A stretch of 64,000 bases of DNA from Streptomyces sp. NBC_00878 (GTDB taxonomy: Bacteria > Actinomycetota > Actinomycetes > Streptomycetales > Streptomycetaceae): positions 9,548,001 to 9,612,000 of the forward strand of contig NZ_JAPEOK010000001.1 of NCBI RefSeq assembly GCF_026341515.1, given 5' to 3'. A program made the translations under genes and the position numbers. A model generated the notes under the pieces. That model did no database searches. It had not been told where the DNA came from and was given only the letters and a program-made list of their open reading frames with translations. Position 1 is the first letter of the stretch. Each line of letters starts with the position of its first letter. Positions 8,232 through 16,850 of this stretch are shown here, piece by piece.

Positions 8232-9527
8232 TCAGCCCTCCCGAGCCGCCGCGCACACCGCGGCCGTGATCCGTGCCAGATCCGCGTCCCCGGTGACGTA
8301 CGGCGGCATCGTGTACACGAGGTCCCGGAACGGTCGCAGCCACACGCCTTCGCCTACCGCCGCCCGGGTCGCCGCCGCCATGTCGATCTCGTGGTCGAGC
8401 TGCACGACCCCGATGGCACCGAGCACGCGTACGTCCCGGACCCCCGGCAGCTCGGCCGCCGGAGCCAGCCCCTCCCGCAGCCCGGTCTCGACGCGCTTGA
8501 CCTCGGTCTGCCAGTCCTGGCCGAGGAGTAGGTCGATCGAGGCGCAGGCCACGGCGGCGGCGAGCGGGTTGCCCATGAAGGTCGGGCCGTGCGCGAGGAC
8601 CGGCACCTCGCCCCGCGAGATGCCTTCCGCGACCCGCGAGGTGCAGAGCGTGGCCGCCATCGTCAGATAGCCGCCGGTCAGCGCCTTGCCCACGCACATC
8701 ACGTCCGGCGTCACCGCCGCGTGGTCGGCCGCGAACAGGGCGCCCGTACGGCCGAAGCCCGTCGCGATCTCGTCGAACACGAGCAGCACGTCGTGCGCGT
8801 CGCACGCCTCGCGCAGCACCCGCAGATACGCGGGGGAGTGGAACCGCATCCCACCCGCGCCCTGCACCACCGGCTCCACGATCACCGCGGCCAGCTCGCC
8901 CGCGTGCCGCTCGATCAGCTCACGCAGCTGGTCCGCGTACGACTCCTCGTACGCGACCGGCGGCGGGTCCGCGAACACCTGGCGGTGGAGCACGCCCTGC
9001 CACAGCTCGTGCATCCCGCCCTCGGGATCGCACACGGACATGGGCTGCCAGGTGTCGCCGTGGTAGCCGCCGCGCCAGGTCAGCAGGCGCTGCTTGCCCG
9101 GGCGGCCGAGGGAACGCCAGTGCTGGAGGCACATCTTGACCGCCACCTCGACGGACACCGAGCCGGAGTCGGCCAGGAAGACATGCTCAAGGCCCTGGGG
9201 CGACATGTCGACAAGACGCTTCGCCAGCCGTACGGCGGGCTCGTGCGTGAGCCCGCCGAACATCACATGGCTCATCCGCCCGAGCTGATCGCGGGCCGCC
9301 TCGTTGAGCGCGGGGTGGTTGTAGCCGTGGATCGCCGACCACCAGGACGACATGCCGTCGATCAGCTCGTCGTCCGTGCCGGCCAGCCGCAACCGCACCC
9401 CGCTCGCCGACTCCACGACGAGCGGTTCCTGCCGGCCCGGCATCGGCCCGTACGGATGCCAGACGTGCCGCCGGTCGAGCTCCAGCAGCTCGGGCACGGA
9501 GAGGCCGGACACGTGCGGGTCAGGCAT
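8232..9527 (-). CDS. bioA: Adenosylmethionine-8-amino-7-oxononanoate aminotransferase
   Basis: PLP enzyme that makes 7,8-diaminopelargonate from KAPA using S-adenosylmethionine as amino donor. The 431-residue chain has [16 protein letters not shown] near residues 57-72, typical of Bio[11 protein letters not shown] is at 251-260 and the PLP lysine is Lys281 in [11 protein letters not shown]. The start is the ATG at 9527, which overlaps the end of bioB by 8 bases (AATGCCTGA holds both the start and the bioB stop). The longer open frame upstream would overlap bioB by more than 100 bases and is rejected. Confidence 0.95.
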   Translation of the reverse strand: MPDPHVSGLSVPELLELDRRHVWHPYGPMPGRQEPLVVESASGVRLRLAGTDDELIDGMSSWWSAIHGYNHPALNEAARDQLGRMSHVMFGGLTHEPAVRLAKRLVDMSPQGLEHVFLADSGSVSVEVAVKMCLQHWRSLGRPGKQRLLTWRGGYHGDTWQPMSVCDPEGGMHELWQGVLHRQVFADPPPVAYEESYADQLRELIERHAGELAAVIVEPVVQGAGGMRFHSPAYLRVLREACDAHDVLLVFDEIATGFGRTGALFAADHAAVTPDVMCVGKALTGGYLTMAATLCTSRVAEGISRGEVPVLAHGPTFMGNPLAAAVACASIDLLLGQDWQTEVKRVETGLREGLAPAAELPGVRDVRVLGAIGVVQLDHEIDMAAATRAAVGEGVWLRPFRDLVYTMPPYVTGDADLARITAAVCAAAREG

Positions 9528-10773
9528 TGGGCGCGAGGTCCGTTCCGGCACCACGGCGGCGTACCGTGACCAGGTCCGTACGGGCCTCGGAGGCGCGCGC
9601 CGTCTCGGGGACCCGTACTGGCTCGGGGGCACGCGTCGCCGCTGGGGCCTGTTCCTGGGCGGTCGAGCCGCAGGGGCCGCAGCCGCCGCCCTCGTGCGAG
9701 CCGCATCCGGCGTCCGCGTGCGAGCCGCACCCGGCCTCGGCGTGGGAACCGCAGCCGCCGCCCGCGGTGACCCGGTGCTCAGGAAGCGTCACCTGGCCCG
9801 TGCCCTCCACCTCGAACCCGGCGTCCGCGATCATGTCCAGGTCGGCCTTGCCGGCCTGGCCCTCGGTGGTCAGGTAGTCGCCGAGGAAGATCGAGTTGGC
9901 CAGGTGCAGGGCGAGCGGCTGCATCGTGCGCAGATGGACCTCGCGGCCACCCGCGATCCGCACCTCCACGTCGGGGCACACGAACCGGACCATCGCGAGG
10001 ATCCGCAGACAGCGCTGCGGTGTGAGGTTCCACTCCTTGGCGAGCGGGGTGCCCTCGACCGGGATCAGGAAGTTGACCGGCACCGAGTCCGGGTCGAGGG
10101 CGCGCAGCGAGTAGACGACGTCGACGAGGTCATCGTCGCTCTCGCCCATGCCCGCGATCAGCCCCGAGCAGGCGGACAGGCCCGCGGCATGCGCCTTCTG
10201 GACCGTGTCGACGCGGTCGGCGTACGTGTGGGTGGTCGTGATGTCCCCGTATGTCGACTCGGACGTGTTGAGGTTGTGGTTGTAGGCGTCCGCGCCCGCC
10301 TCGCGCAGCCGCTCTGCCTGGCCGTCGGAGAGAAGTCCCAGGCAGGCGCACACCTCGACGCCCTCGTTCTGGTCCTTGATCGCCTTGATGGTGTCCGAGA
10401 CCCGGTCCACGTCCCGGTCGGTGGGACCGCGTCCGCTCGCCACCAGGCAGACCCGCTTCGCGCCGCCCGCGAGCCCGGCCGCCGCGGCCTCGGAAGCCTG
10501 GTCGGGTTTCAGCCACGTGTACTTCAGGATCCCGGCCTTGGAGCCGAGCCGCTGCGAGCAGTACGAGCAGTCCTCCGGGCACAGGCCCGACTTCAGGTTG
10601 ACCAGGTAGTTGAGTTTCACCCGTCGGCCGAACCACTGTCGGCGTACCTTGCCGGCCGCGGCCACCACATCGAGGATTTCGTCGTCGGAGGTGGCCAGTA
10701 CGGCCAGCGCCTCGTCGCGGGTCGGCAGCTCGCGCCGAAGCCCCTTGTCCACCAGCGTGTTCAGCAGGTCCAT
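9520..10773 (-). CDS. bioB: Biotin synthase with a Cys/His-repeat C-terminal tail
   Basis: Radical-SAM enzyme inserting sulfur into dethiobiotin. The [4Fe-4S] motif CPEDCSYC has Cys65, Cys69 and Cys72, followed by the BioB-type [10 protein letters not shown]. The ATG at 10773 begins the conserved region, and the first ~337 residues match a normal BioB. The last 80 residues (338-417) are extra. They start with three GCGSHA(E/D)A-like units and a GCGPCGS, giving five cysteines and three histidines in about 31 residues, then continue as an Ala/Pro/Arg-rich linker. Such a tail could bind metal or help rebuild the [2Fe-2S] cluster that BioB sacrifices as sulfur donor, but that is inference. First gene of bioB-bioA-bioD, divergent from bioF. 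Confidence 0.94.
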   Translation of the reverse strand: MDLLNTLVDKGLRRELPTRDEALAVLATSDDEILDVVAAAGKVRRQWFGRRVKLNYLVNLKSGLCPEDCSYCSQRLGSKAGILKYTWLKPDQASEAAAAGLAGGAKRVCLVASGRGPTDRDVDRVSDTIKAIKDQNEGVEVCACLGLLSDGQAERLREAGADAYNHNLNTSESTYGDITTTHTYADRVDTVQKAHAAGLSACSGLIAGMGESDDDLVDVVYSLRALDPDSVPVNFLIPVEGTPLAKEWNLTPQRCLRILAMVRFVCPDVEVRIAGGREVHLRTMQPLALHLANSIFLGDYLTTEGQAGKADLDMIADAGFEVEGTGQVTLPEHRVTAGGGCGSHAEAGCGSHADAGCGSHEGGGCGPCGSTAQEQAPAATRAPEPVRVPETARASEARTDLVTVRRRGAGTDLAPNA

Positions 10774-10841
10774 GAGATCCGATCCTGGCCTATCCGACCG
10801 CGCCGGGCCAAGGAGGGACCGGACAACGGACGGGGCTGGAC

Positions 10842-10910
10842 GTGTGGGTATTGCCACACCATGGGCGGCTGGTGGTCCGGCTAGGGTCTGTGCGCTGCCT
10901 ACAAAAGGCA
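10842..10910. promoter_or_regulatory. bioB/bioF divergent control region with two inverted repeats
   Basis: Two short palindromes lie in the 212-bp divergent spacer: GTGTGG-N6-CCACAC (10842-10859) and TGCCT-N5-AGGCA (10896-10910). A TAGGGT (10882-10887) between them resembles a -10 box toward bioF. Either could be a biotin-responsive operator; no regulator gene is nearby. Confidence 0.35.
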
Positions 10911-10985
10911 GGTGGGGACGGCCCAGGCGAAGTGTCATGTGTCGGCGCCCCATGGGACACCCTCACCTCATGGCCCGGAGGACAT

Positions 10986-12122
10986 ATGTCGGGATCGCCC
11001 TTCGAGTGGATGGACGAGCAGGCGCGGGCGCGCCGCCGGGCCGGACTCGTCCGCACCCTGCGTCCCCGCCCCGCCGACTCCCCGCTCCTCGATCTCGCCG
11101 GCAACGACTATCTGGGCCTGGCCAGGCACCCCGAGGTCACTCGGGCCGCCGCGAGTGCCGCGCTGGCCTGGGGCGCCGGTGCCACCGGCTCGCGGCTGGT
11201 CAGCGGCACCACGGAACTGCACGCGGAACTCGAACACGAACTGGCCGAATTCTGCGGTTTCGAGTCCGCGCTGGTCTTCTCCTCGGGGTATGCCGCCAAC
11301 CTCGCCGCGGTCACCTCGCTGGCGCCGCACGGCTCCCTCGTCGTCTCCGACGCGGGCAACCACGCCTCGCTGATCGACGGCTGCCGTCTCGCGCGCGGCA
11401 CCACCCAGGTCGTCGCGCACGCCGACCCCGACGCCGTGCGCAAGGCGCTGGGCACGCATGCCGGACCCGCCGTCGTCGTCTCCGACACGGTCTTCTCGGT
11501 GGACGGCGACGCGGCCCCGCTTGCCGGACTCGCCGCCGCCTGCCGGGAGGCCGGCGCCGCCCTGCTCGTGGACGACGCGCACGGTCTCGGCGTACTCGGC
11601 GACGGCGGCCGGGGCGCGCCGCACGCGGTGGGCCTCGCGGGCGCGCCGGACGTGGTCACGACCGTCACGCTGTCGAAGTCGCTGGGCAGCCAGGGCGGCG
11701 CGGTCCTCGGACCGGCCCACGTCATCGACCATCTGGTCAACGCGGCCCGTACCTTCATCTTCGACACGGGTCTGGCTCCCGCGGCGGCGGGTGCGGCCCT
11801 CGCGGCCCTGCGTCTGCTGCGCGGGGAACCGGGACGGGCCGCACGCGCGCGTGCGGTGGCGACCACCCTGCACGAACGGCTGACGGCCGAGGGTCTCGAA
11901 GCCGTCCGGCCGGACGCCGCCGTCGTGTCCGTGCGCGCACCCTCCCCGGAGCAGGCCGTGCGCTGGGCCGCGGACTGCCGCGAGGCGGGTCTCGCCGTCG
12001 GCTGCTTCCGTCCCCCGTCGGTGCCGGACGGCATCTCACGGCTGCGGCTCACCGCCCGCGCGGACCTCACCGACGGGCAGCTCGACCGTGCCGTACGCGT
12101 GATCATCGAAGCGCGGCGATAA
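10986..12122 (+). CDS. bioF: 8-amino-7-oxononanoate synthase
   Basis: PLP enzyme joining pimeloyl thioester and alanine to give KAPA, the first ring-assembly step of biotin synthesis. It is 378 residues. The segment SPLLDLAGNDYLGLARHP is near the N-terminus, VDDAHGLGVLG is at 195-205 and the PLP lysine is Lys231 in TLSKSLGSQGG. The ATG at 10986 follows a good GGAGGA; the in-frame sequence further upstream is not conserved-looking. It runs opposite to bioBAD, and its last 20 bases overlap the end of the DUF397 gene on the other strand. Confidence 0.95.
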   Translation: MSGSPFEWMDEQARARRRAGLVRTLRPRPADSPLLDLAGNDYLGLARHPEVTRAAASAALAWGAGATGSRLVSGTTELHAELEHELAEFCGFESALVFSSGYAANLAAVTSLAPHGSLVVSDAGNHASLIDGCRLARGTTQVVAHADPDAVRKALGTHAGPAVVVSDTVFSVDGDAAPLAGLAAACREAGAALLVDDAHGLGVLGDGGRGAPHAVGLAGAPDVVTTVTLSKSLGSQGGAVLGPAHVIDHLVNAARTFIFDTGLAPAAAGAALAALRLLRGEPGRAARARAVATTLHERLTAEGLEAVRPDAAVVSVRAPSPEQAVRWAADCREAGLAVGCFRPPSVPDGISRLRLTARADLTDGQLDRAVRVIIEARR

Positions 12123-12330
12123 AGCCCTCCCAGGCTGCGGGGGCGAAGAGCAGGGCGGGACCCGACGTGTTCTTCGAGTCGCGCACCGCGAGCAGTCCGG
12201 TCCATGGACCGGAGCCTGGACGGGCCGTCTCGACGCAGTTGTTCATTCCCGTGCTGCGGCTGCTGCGCTGCCACCGCACACCGTGCAGACGGGTGCTCGA
12301 AGGTAGGGACCGAGGCAGGGGGGTGGGCAT
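12103..12330 (-). CDS. DUF397 domain protein
   Basis: A 75-residue DUF397 protein. The family pattern is visible: RWQRSSRSTGMNNCVETA near the N-terminus, VRDSKNTSGPALLF in the middle and WEGFIAALR at the end. DUF397 genes in Streptomyces usually follow an XRE-DUF5753 regulator, as here, with 9 bases between the two. The pair is proposed to form WhiJ-like regulatory modules acting on development. Its 3' end overlaps bioF by 20 bases tail to tail. Confidence 0.9.
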   Translation of the reverse strand: MPTPLPRSLPSSTRLHGVRWQRSSRSTGMNNCVETARPGSGPWTGLLAVRDSKNTSGPALLFAPAAWEGFIAALR

Positions 12331-12339
12331 GGTGCCTCC

Positions 12340-13197
12340 TTATGCGCCGTGAGCTACACCGGCGATGAAATCCAACGTTTCCTCGGGCGAAAGGGCGTGG
12401 ACTTGAAGGGATTCGAAGGCCTCGCTGTAGGCCTGGAGGTCTTCTTTCCGTTCGAGGTAGAGGCTACTCGTCAAGTGGTCGAGAACAACCACATCCAGAT
12501 CAGATGTGTTCGGAAATGAGAAGATAACGAAAGGTCCGGTCACGCCGACGTGGGCCCCAACTCCGAACGGCAGCACCTGAATCCGCACGTGGGGGAGGTG
12601 TGCGGCCTCCCGGAGCCGGTCCAACTGCCGTGTCATGACGCCCGGTCCACCGACCGTCCGACGTAACACCGCCTCGTCCAGAACCGCACTCAGCCGTAAT
12701 GGCCGATTCGACCGCAGCACGTCCTGGCGGGCGAGGCGCACCTCCACCAGCGCGTCCACCTTGCCGTCCGGCGCCCCGTCCACGGCCGCCCGGGTCACCT
12801 CGCGGGCGTACTCCGGCGTCTGCAGGAGCCCCGGCACGACGGAGTTCTCCAGCGTGCGCATCACGCTGGCCTGCGACTCCAGGCTGATGAAGTCGCTGTA
12901 CGTGGACGGCAGAAGACCCCGGTAGGCATGCCACCAGTGGTGCCGGCCGCGGTCGTCGGAACCCGCCAGCACCACGAGCAACTCGCGCAGCTCCGCGTCC
13001 TGTACGCCGTACGCGTCGAGGAGGCGCTCCACGTCCGCCGGTTTGACTCCGCTGCGGCCGGTCTCGATCCGGCTCACCTTCGACTGGTGCCAGCCGACGA
13101 GCCGGGCCGCCTCGCCGCTCTTGAGGCCCGCACGGGCCCGCAGGGCGCGCAGTTCGGCGCCGAGTTTCCGGCGACGCACAGCGGGACCGTACTGCAT
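12340..13197 (-). CDS. XRE-family regulator with DUF5753 domain (WhiJ-like)
   Basis: A 285-residue regulator. An N-terminal helix-turn-helix (about residues 10-65: KLGAELRALRARAG, then SGEAARLVGWHQSKVSRIETGR) is followed by the ~170-residue DUF5753 domain, marked by VPGLLQTPEYAREVTRA and the C-terminal VVVLDHLTSSLYLE. The ATG at 13197 is preceded by AAGGAGA. The longer open frame upstream is not supported. With the DUF397 gene downstream and the divergent histidine-kinase-like ATPase at 13462 it forms the three-gene set repeated many times in Streptomyces genomes. Confidence 0.92.
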   Translation of the reverse strand: MQYGPAVRRRKLGAELRALRARAGLKSGEAARLVGWHQSKVSRIETGRSGVKPADVERLLDAYGVQDAELRELLVVLAGSDDRGRHHWWHAYRGLLPSTYSDFISLESQASVMRTLENSVVPGLLQTPEYAREVTRAAVDGAPDGKVDALVEVRLARQDVLRSNRPLRLSAVLDEAVLRRTVGGPGVMTRQLDRLREAAHLPHVRIQVLPFGVGAHVGVTGPFVIFSFPNTSDLDVVVLDHLTSSLYLERKEDLQAYSEAFESLQVHALSPEETLDFIAGVAHGA

Positions 13198-13321
13198 TGG
13201 CCGTCTCCTTCCGACCGTCGCGCCAGCGCTATATCGTCCGGCGTCAAGCCGACCGTAGAGGACGAACCGGCCGCCCGCCCAAATACGGTCGGTCGTCGCA
13301 GAGTTCACCGCTTCGAGCGAC

Positions 13322-13337
13322 AGATATATGCATATCT
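13322..13337. promoter_or_regulatory. AT-rich palindrome in the divergent WhiJ-like spacer
   Basis: AGATAT-ATGC-ATATCT, arms of 6 bp. It stands out by its A+T content in the 264-bp spacer between the XRE-DUF5753 gene and the ATPase gene; a possible operator or promoter element. Confidence 0.35.
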
Positions 13338-13461
13338 CGGTGGATCGCCACCGCGAACGGCGAGGTAGTGGCACTCTGGCGCAAGCACCAGTCCGGGACC
13401 GTACTCGACGTCATCCGCTTCGTGTCGGACTCCGGTCCCGTGGGAAAGGGACGACCTCGCC

Positions 13462-13905
13462 ATGGCAGACCACCAGGAAGCATCCGTCACTCTGCCGAGC
13501 GATCCCGCCTCGGTCTACGCCGCCCGCACATACGTCATGAACGTGCTGGCCGAATGGGGACTACCGTCCGACACGGAGGCCGCCGACACGGTCCGGCTCA
13601 TCGTCTCGGAGCTCGCCACCAACGCCGTACAGCACACGTTCGGACAGTCGCCCACCTTCACGGTGGACATCGAACTCGACCGCGACGAACGCCTGCGCAT
13701 CGGCGTGACCGACAGCCACCCCCGCTTCCCGAAACGTTTGCCCGCGGCCGTCCAACAGGACAACGGGCGCGGCATGGTGATCGTCCGCTGGCTGACTGCC
13801 GAGTGCGGCGGCAAGCTGACGGTCCGGCCCACCAGAGAGGGCGGCAAGACGGTTTCGATCATGCTGCCCTGGACGGCACCGGTACAGCCCGTGAGAGCCG
13901 ACTGA
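13462..13905 (+). CDS. Anti-sigma-factor-like ATP-binding protein (HATPase_c_2)
   Basis: A 147-residue single-domain GHKL ATPase of the RsbW/SpoIIAB type. The N box is SELATNAVQHT (about 49-59) and the G1 region reads IGVTDSHPR. The G2 loop DNGRGMVIVRWL (100-111) carries the GRGMxIV pattern of Streptomyces anti-sigma-like proteins. There is no DHp domain, so it is not a sensor kinase. It is divergent from the XRE-DUF5753/DUF397 pair and probably regulates, or is regulated by, that module. Confidence 0.88.
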   Translation: MADHQEASVTLPSDPASVYAARTYVMNVLAEWGLPSDTEAADTVRLIVSELATNAVQHTFGQSPTFTVDIELDRDERLRIGVTDSHPRFPKRLPAAVQQDNGRGMVIVRWLTAECGGKLTVRPTREGGKTVSIMLPWTAPVQPVRAD

Positions 13906-13943
13906 AAGCCGTGCCCCGTCTGTCAGCCGTCCTTCAGCGCCCG

Positions 13944-14861
13944 TCAGTTGTACTGCGAGGCACGTCCGAAGGCGCCCCGCAGCAGAGCCCGGAAGGCGTC
14001 TACCGCCGGAGCCGCCTCGTCGGTGCGGTGGACGACCAGGATCGTGCGCCGCAGGTCTCCGGGTTCCAACAGTCGCATTCCCACCGGGGTGGCCGCCGTC
14101 CTGGCCACCATCTCCGGCACCACCGCGACTCCGAGGCCCGCACTCGCCAGCGCACACACCAGGGCATAGCCGGGTGTCGTGACGAGGAGCGACGGAACGG
14201 CCCCGGTCCGGGTGAGTACGGCCTCCAGGCCCTGCCGGGCCGGATGGTCCGGCGCCATGCTGATGAGCGGCTGCCCGGCCAGCTCCGTCAGCGGCAGCCG
14301 TGACGAACCGCTCGTGAGGACGTGCCCGGGCGCGGTCACGAGCACCAGCTCCTCGACCAGCACCGGCTCCGCGGACACACTCGCGGGCAGCGACACCGGT
14401 GCCGAAGGCTCGTAGGCATGCGTCAGCGCCAGATCGACCTCGCCCGCGGCCACCGCGGCGATACCGGCCGGGGGTTCGTAGTCCGCGACGGTCAGCTCCA
14501 CGTCGGGATGCGCCCGGCGGAACGCGCTGAGCACCGGAGGCAGCAGATGGATCCCGGCCGTCTGGAAGGTGCCGACCCGCAGCGTCCCGCCGGACAGGCC
14601 CGCCAGACGCGCCAGTTCGAGCCGCGCCCGCTCCAGCTCGTCCAGCACCCGGCGCGCCCGCGCCACGAGCAACTCACCCGCACCCGTCAGCCGGGTCCCG
14701 CGGTGATGGCGTACGAGCAGTGCCGTGCCGGCCTCCCTCTCCAGCTTGGCGAGCTGTTGCGAGAGCGCGGGCGGCGTGTACCCGAGACGCTCGGCGGCCC
14801 GGGTGATCGAACCCGCCTCCGCGACCGCCACGAGCGCCGCGAGCCGTGTCGGGTCGTACAA
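13944..14861 (-). CDS. LysR-family transcriptional regulator
   Basis: A 305-residue LysR protein. The winged helix-turn-helix begins at the N-terminus (DPTRLAALVAVAEAGSITRAAERL..PPALSQQLAKLE). The effector domain follows, starting near LRVGTFQTAGIHLLPPVL. The TTG at 14861 is chosen because GGGAG lies 7-8 bases before it and because this puts the HTH at the normal distance from the N-terminus. It is divergent from a LysE-type exporter, the classic LysR arrangement, and probably controls it through sites at 14885-14926. Confidence 0.9.
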   Translation of the reverse strand: MYDPTRLAALVAVAEAGSITRAAERLGYTPPALSQQLAKLEREAGTALLVRHHRGTRLTGAGELLVARARRVLDELERARLELARLAGLSGGTLRVGTFQTAGIHLLPPVLSAFRRAHPDVELTVADYEPPAGIAAVAAGEVDLALTHAYEPSAPVSLPASVSAEPVLVEELVLVTAPGHVLTSGSSRLPLTELAGQPLISMAPDHPARQGLEAVLTRTGAVPSLLVTTPGYALVCALASAGLGVAVVPEMVARTAATPVGMRLLEPGDLRRTILVVHRTDEAAPAVDAFRALLRGAFGRASQYN

Positions 14862-14884
14862 GCGAAGCTCCCGGGGTAAAGAGA

Positions 14885-14926
14885 TGCTTAAGGCAGACCC
14901 AGGATATTCGACATACCTTCTGAAGG
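14885..14926. promoter_or_regulatory. Candidate LysR binding sites
   Basis: TGCTTAAGGCA (14885-14895, around a CTTAAG core) and the perfect CCTTC-T-GAAGG (14916-14926) lie 31 bp apart centre to centre in the 83-bp spacer between the LysR gene and the exporter gene. Confidence 0.4.
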
Positions 14927-14944
14927 CTCCGAGGGCGCACGCTG

Positions 14945-15574
14945 GTGCCCATGGACGCACAGCTCATCGCCTTCAGCGGAGTCGCCGCGGGCATGGTCGC
15001 CATGCCGGGTGCCGACTTCACCGTCGTCGTACGCAACGCCCTGGTCTCCCGCCGGGCCGGTGTCGCGTGCGCGCTCGGGATCACCGCGGCGCTGCTCCTC
15101 CACACCACCCTCGCCGTCGCAGGGGTCGCCGCGGTCCTGGCAGCCGTGCCCGCGCTCTTCCGCGCGCTCCAGCTGCTCGGCGGGGCGTACGTCCTCCATC
15201 TCGGCGTACGCACCCTGCGGTCGCTTCGCGAGCGGCGTACAACCGTGGACGACGACGGGCCGGTGATGTCGGGGAGCCGGGCGCTGCGCCAGGGCTTCGT
15301 CACCAACGTCCTCAACCCGAAGGTGCCGATCACCTTCATGAGCCTGCTGCCGCAGTTCGTGCCCGACGGGAGTCCGGCGATGCCCCGGACGCTGTGGCTC
15401 GCGCTGATCGTGGTCGCGCTCGCCCTGCTCTGGTTCCCGGTGGTCGCGCTGCTCGTGGACCGGCTCGGCCGGTGGCTGCGCAGACCGCGTACGGCCCGGG
15501 CCATCGTGGCCGGCACCGGCACCGTGCTCACCCTGCTCGGCGTCGGACTCGTCCTCGAACCGCTGCTGGCCTGA
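14945..15574 (+). CDS. LysE/RhtB-family amino-acid exporter
   Basis: A 209-residue inner-membrane protein with about six hydrophobic segments. The family pattern is PGADFTVVVRNAL near residues 22-34, then a helix pair ending LGGAYVLHLGVRTLRS, then the FVTNVLNPKVPITFMSLLPQF stretch (about 118-138). Members export amino acids or small metabolites by proton exchange. The start is GTG at 14945 or ATG at 14951. The exporter faces the LysR gene, which probably senses its substrate. Confidence 0.9.
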   Translation: MPMDAQLIAFSGVAAGMVAMPGADFTVVVRNALVSRRAGVACALGITAALLLHTTLAVAGVAAVLAAVPALFRALQLLGGAYVLHLGVRTLRSLRERRTTVDDDGPVMSGSRALRQGFVTNVLNPKVPITFMSLLPQFVPDGSPAMPRTLWLALIVVALALLWFPVVALLVDRLGRWLRRPRTARAIVAGTGTVLTLLGVGLVLEPLLA

Positions 15575-15636
15575 GCCGGTCAGCCCGGACCTGCCCTGGT
15601 GGACCTTCCCGGTCGGCCCGTCCTGGTAGACCCGTC

Positions 15637-16119
15637 CTAGTCGCCGACGGAGCGTTTGACCAGGTAGGGCAGGAGGGCCCACAGCCCGGCGCATACGACC
15701 AGGGTGGCGGCGCCGGCCGCGATGCCGCCCGCCCGGTTCGTCGCCACGTCCACGACGAGCAGGACCGAACCGGAGAGGCCGAGCGAGAGCGCGCCGAGCC
15801 CGGCCTGGGCCAGCAGCGAGGAGGCCTTCACGACCTGGGGCTTGGCGCCCTGCCGGAACAGCCGGCGATGCAGCGCGGCGGGGGCCGTGAAGAGCGCCGC
15901 GGTCACTACCGACAGCAGCAGCGTGACGACGTACGTGGCGCGCTGGAACGAATCCAGGGAGGGAAAGCGCGCGGTGAACGCGAGGGTCAGCAGGAAGGCG
16001 AAGAGGATCTGCACGCCGGTCTGCGTGACCCGCAGTTCCTGGAGCAGTTCGTTGAAGTTGCGGTCGGCGCGTTCGAGCCGTGTCTCGTCGCGCTCCTCTT
16101 GGTGATGAAGGTCGCCCAT
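15637..16119 (-). CDS. DUF6328-like small membrane protein
   Basis: A 160-residue protein with a charged N-terminus (LHHQEERDETRLERADRN) and four hydrophobic segments, at about residues 38-53, 63-82, 95-118 and 125-148. The pattern NFNELLQELRVTQTGVQILFAFLL is what I recall for DUF6328 proteins of actinomycetes. Function unknown. The ATG at 16119 is preferred for conservation, although its Shine-Dalgarno is weak; a GTG at 16137 is an alternative. A small hairpin GGAGT-N4-ACTCC (16127-16140) lies just upstream. Confidence 0.78.
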   Translation of the reverse strand: MGDLHHQEERDETRLERADRNFNELLQELRVTQTGVQILFAFLLTLAFTARFPSLDSFQRATYVVTLLLSVVTAALFTAPAALHRRLFRQGAKPQVVKASSLLAQAGLGALSLGLSGSVLLVVDVATNRAGGIAAGAATLVVCAGLWALLPYLVKRSVGD

Positions 16120-16212
16120 ATGTGAAGGAGTAACCACTCCGCCGCGAATATCACATTCCGGGCGGCCCCGGTATGCGGCCGCGGCGATCACCGCGGCCGC
16201 ATCCCGGGCAGG

Positions 16213-16686
16213 TCACCTGACCCGGCCGTACCAGACGCTCTTCGTCCAGATCTTCTGCAGCTTCACCACGTCCCCGGTCTTCGGGGAGTGCCAGATCCGT
16301 CCCTTCCCGGCGTAGATGCCGACGTGGTAGACGTTCCGGCCCGAGTGGAAGAAGACCAGGTCTCCCTGCTTACGGGTGGAAGCGGAGATGTGCTTCGTCC
16401 TGTTGTACTGGGCAGCTGCCGTACGCGGCAGGGACTTGCCCGCCTTCTTGAACGAGTAGAGCGTGAGGCCCGAGCAGTCGAAGCGCTTGGGCCCCGCGGC
16501 TCCGAACTTGTAAGCGGAGCCCTTCTTGGAGGCCGCCACCTGGAGTGCCTTCGTCGCGGGTGTGGCCGCTTCCGCGCCGGACGTGAAGCCGGGGGCCACG
16601 ATGCCGCCGCCGACGGCGGCGATGGTGAGAGCCGATGCGGTACCGGCCCTGCTGAACAGCGACGGGACACGATTGAGCGCAGTCAT
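16213..16686 (-). CDS. Secreted NlpC/P60 peptidoglycan hydrolase
   Basis: A 157-residue exported cysteine peptidase expected to cut the peptide part of peptidoglycan. The signal sequence ends near AEA-A (residue 40). The catalytic domain holds Cys71 in RFDCSGLTLYSF, His121 in VYHVGIYAG and a third polar residue near His133. It is compact, lacking the coiled-coil domain of longer RipA-like proteins. The ATG at 16686 is chosen because it starts the signal peptide and lies just below a c-di-AMP riboswitch, which is known to control such cell-wall genes in Streptomyces. Confidence 0.93.
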   Translation of the reverse strand: MTALNRVPSLFSRAGTASALTIAAVGGGIVAPGFTSGAEAATPATKALQVAASKKGSAYKFGAAGPKRFDCSGLTLYSFKKAGKSLPRTAAAQYNRTKHISASTRKQGDLVFFHSGRNVYHVGIYAGKGRIWHSPKTGDVVKLQKIWTKSVWYGRVR

Positions 16687-16702
16687 GCGCAACCCTTCGT
16701 CA

Positions 16703-16850
16703 GCCGCCTGTGAAGGATGACCTGTCGGATTCGGGCTGGCGAAGTTGCCCGGCCGCTGACGCGGCTTCACCCCAAGGGCTGCTCGGCCCGGTCATGGCGT
16801 GACCGTTCCGGCGACCCGTCGTGCTTGGGTCCTCCACTCCTGCCGATCCA
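16703..16850 (-). promoter_or_regulatory. ydaO/yuaA-type c-di-AMP riboswitch
   Basis: Read on the minus strand, the leader of the NlpC/P60 gene has the blocks I associate with this riboswitch, in order: GGAGGACCCA, CGCCGGAACGG, GGGCCGAGCAG, then TTGGGGTGAAGCC, the CGGCCGGGCAA arm, CAGCCCGAATCCGACAGG and a closing ACAGGCG just before the start codon. In the known class c-di-AMP binding turns expression off. Exact ends are estimated. Confidence 0.85.

Noticed and set aside
8232..9632. Longer N-terminus for BioA (start at 9632)
   Set aside because: It would overlap bioB by more than 100 bases and encodes a basic Pro/Arg stretch unlike BioA. The ATG at 9527 overlaps the bioB stop by 8 bases and fits family length.
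9520..10953. Longer N-terminus for BioB (start at 10953)
   Set aside because: The first 60 codons lie in the divergent promoter region and look non-conserved; the start [12 protein letters not shown] at 10773 is normal for the family.
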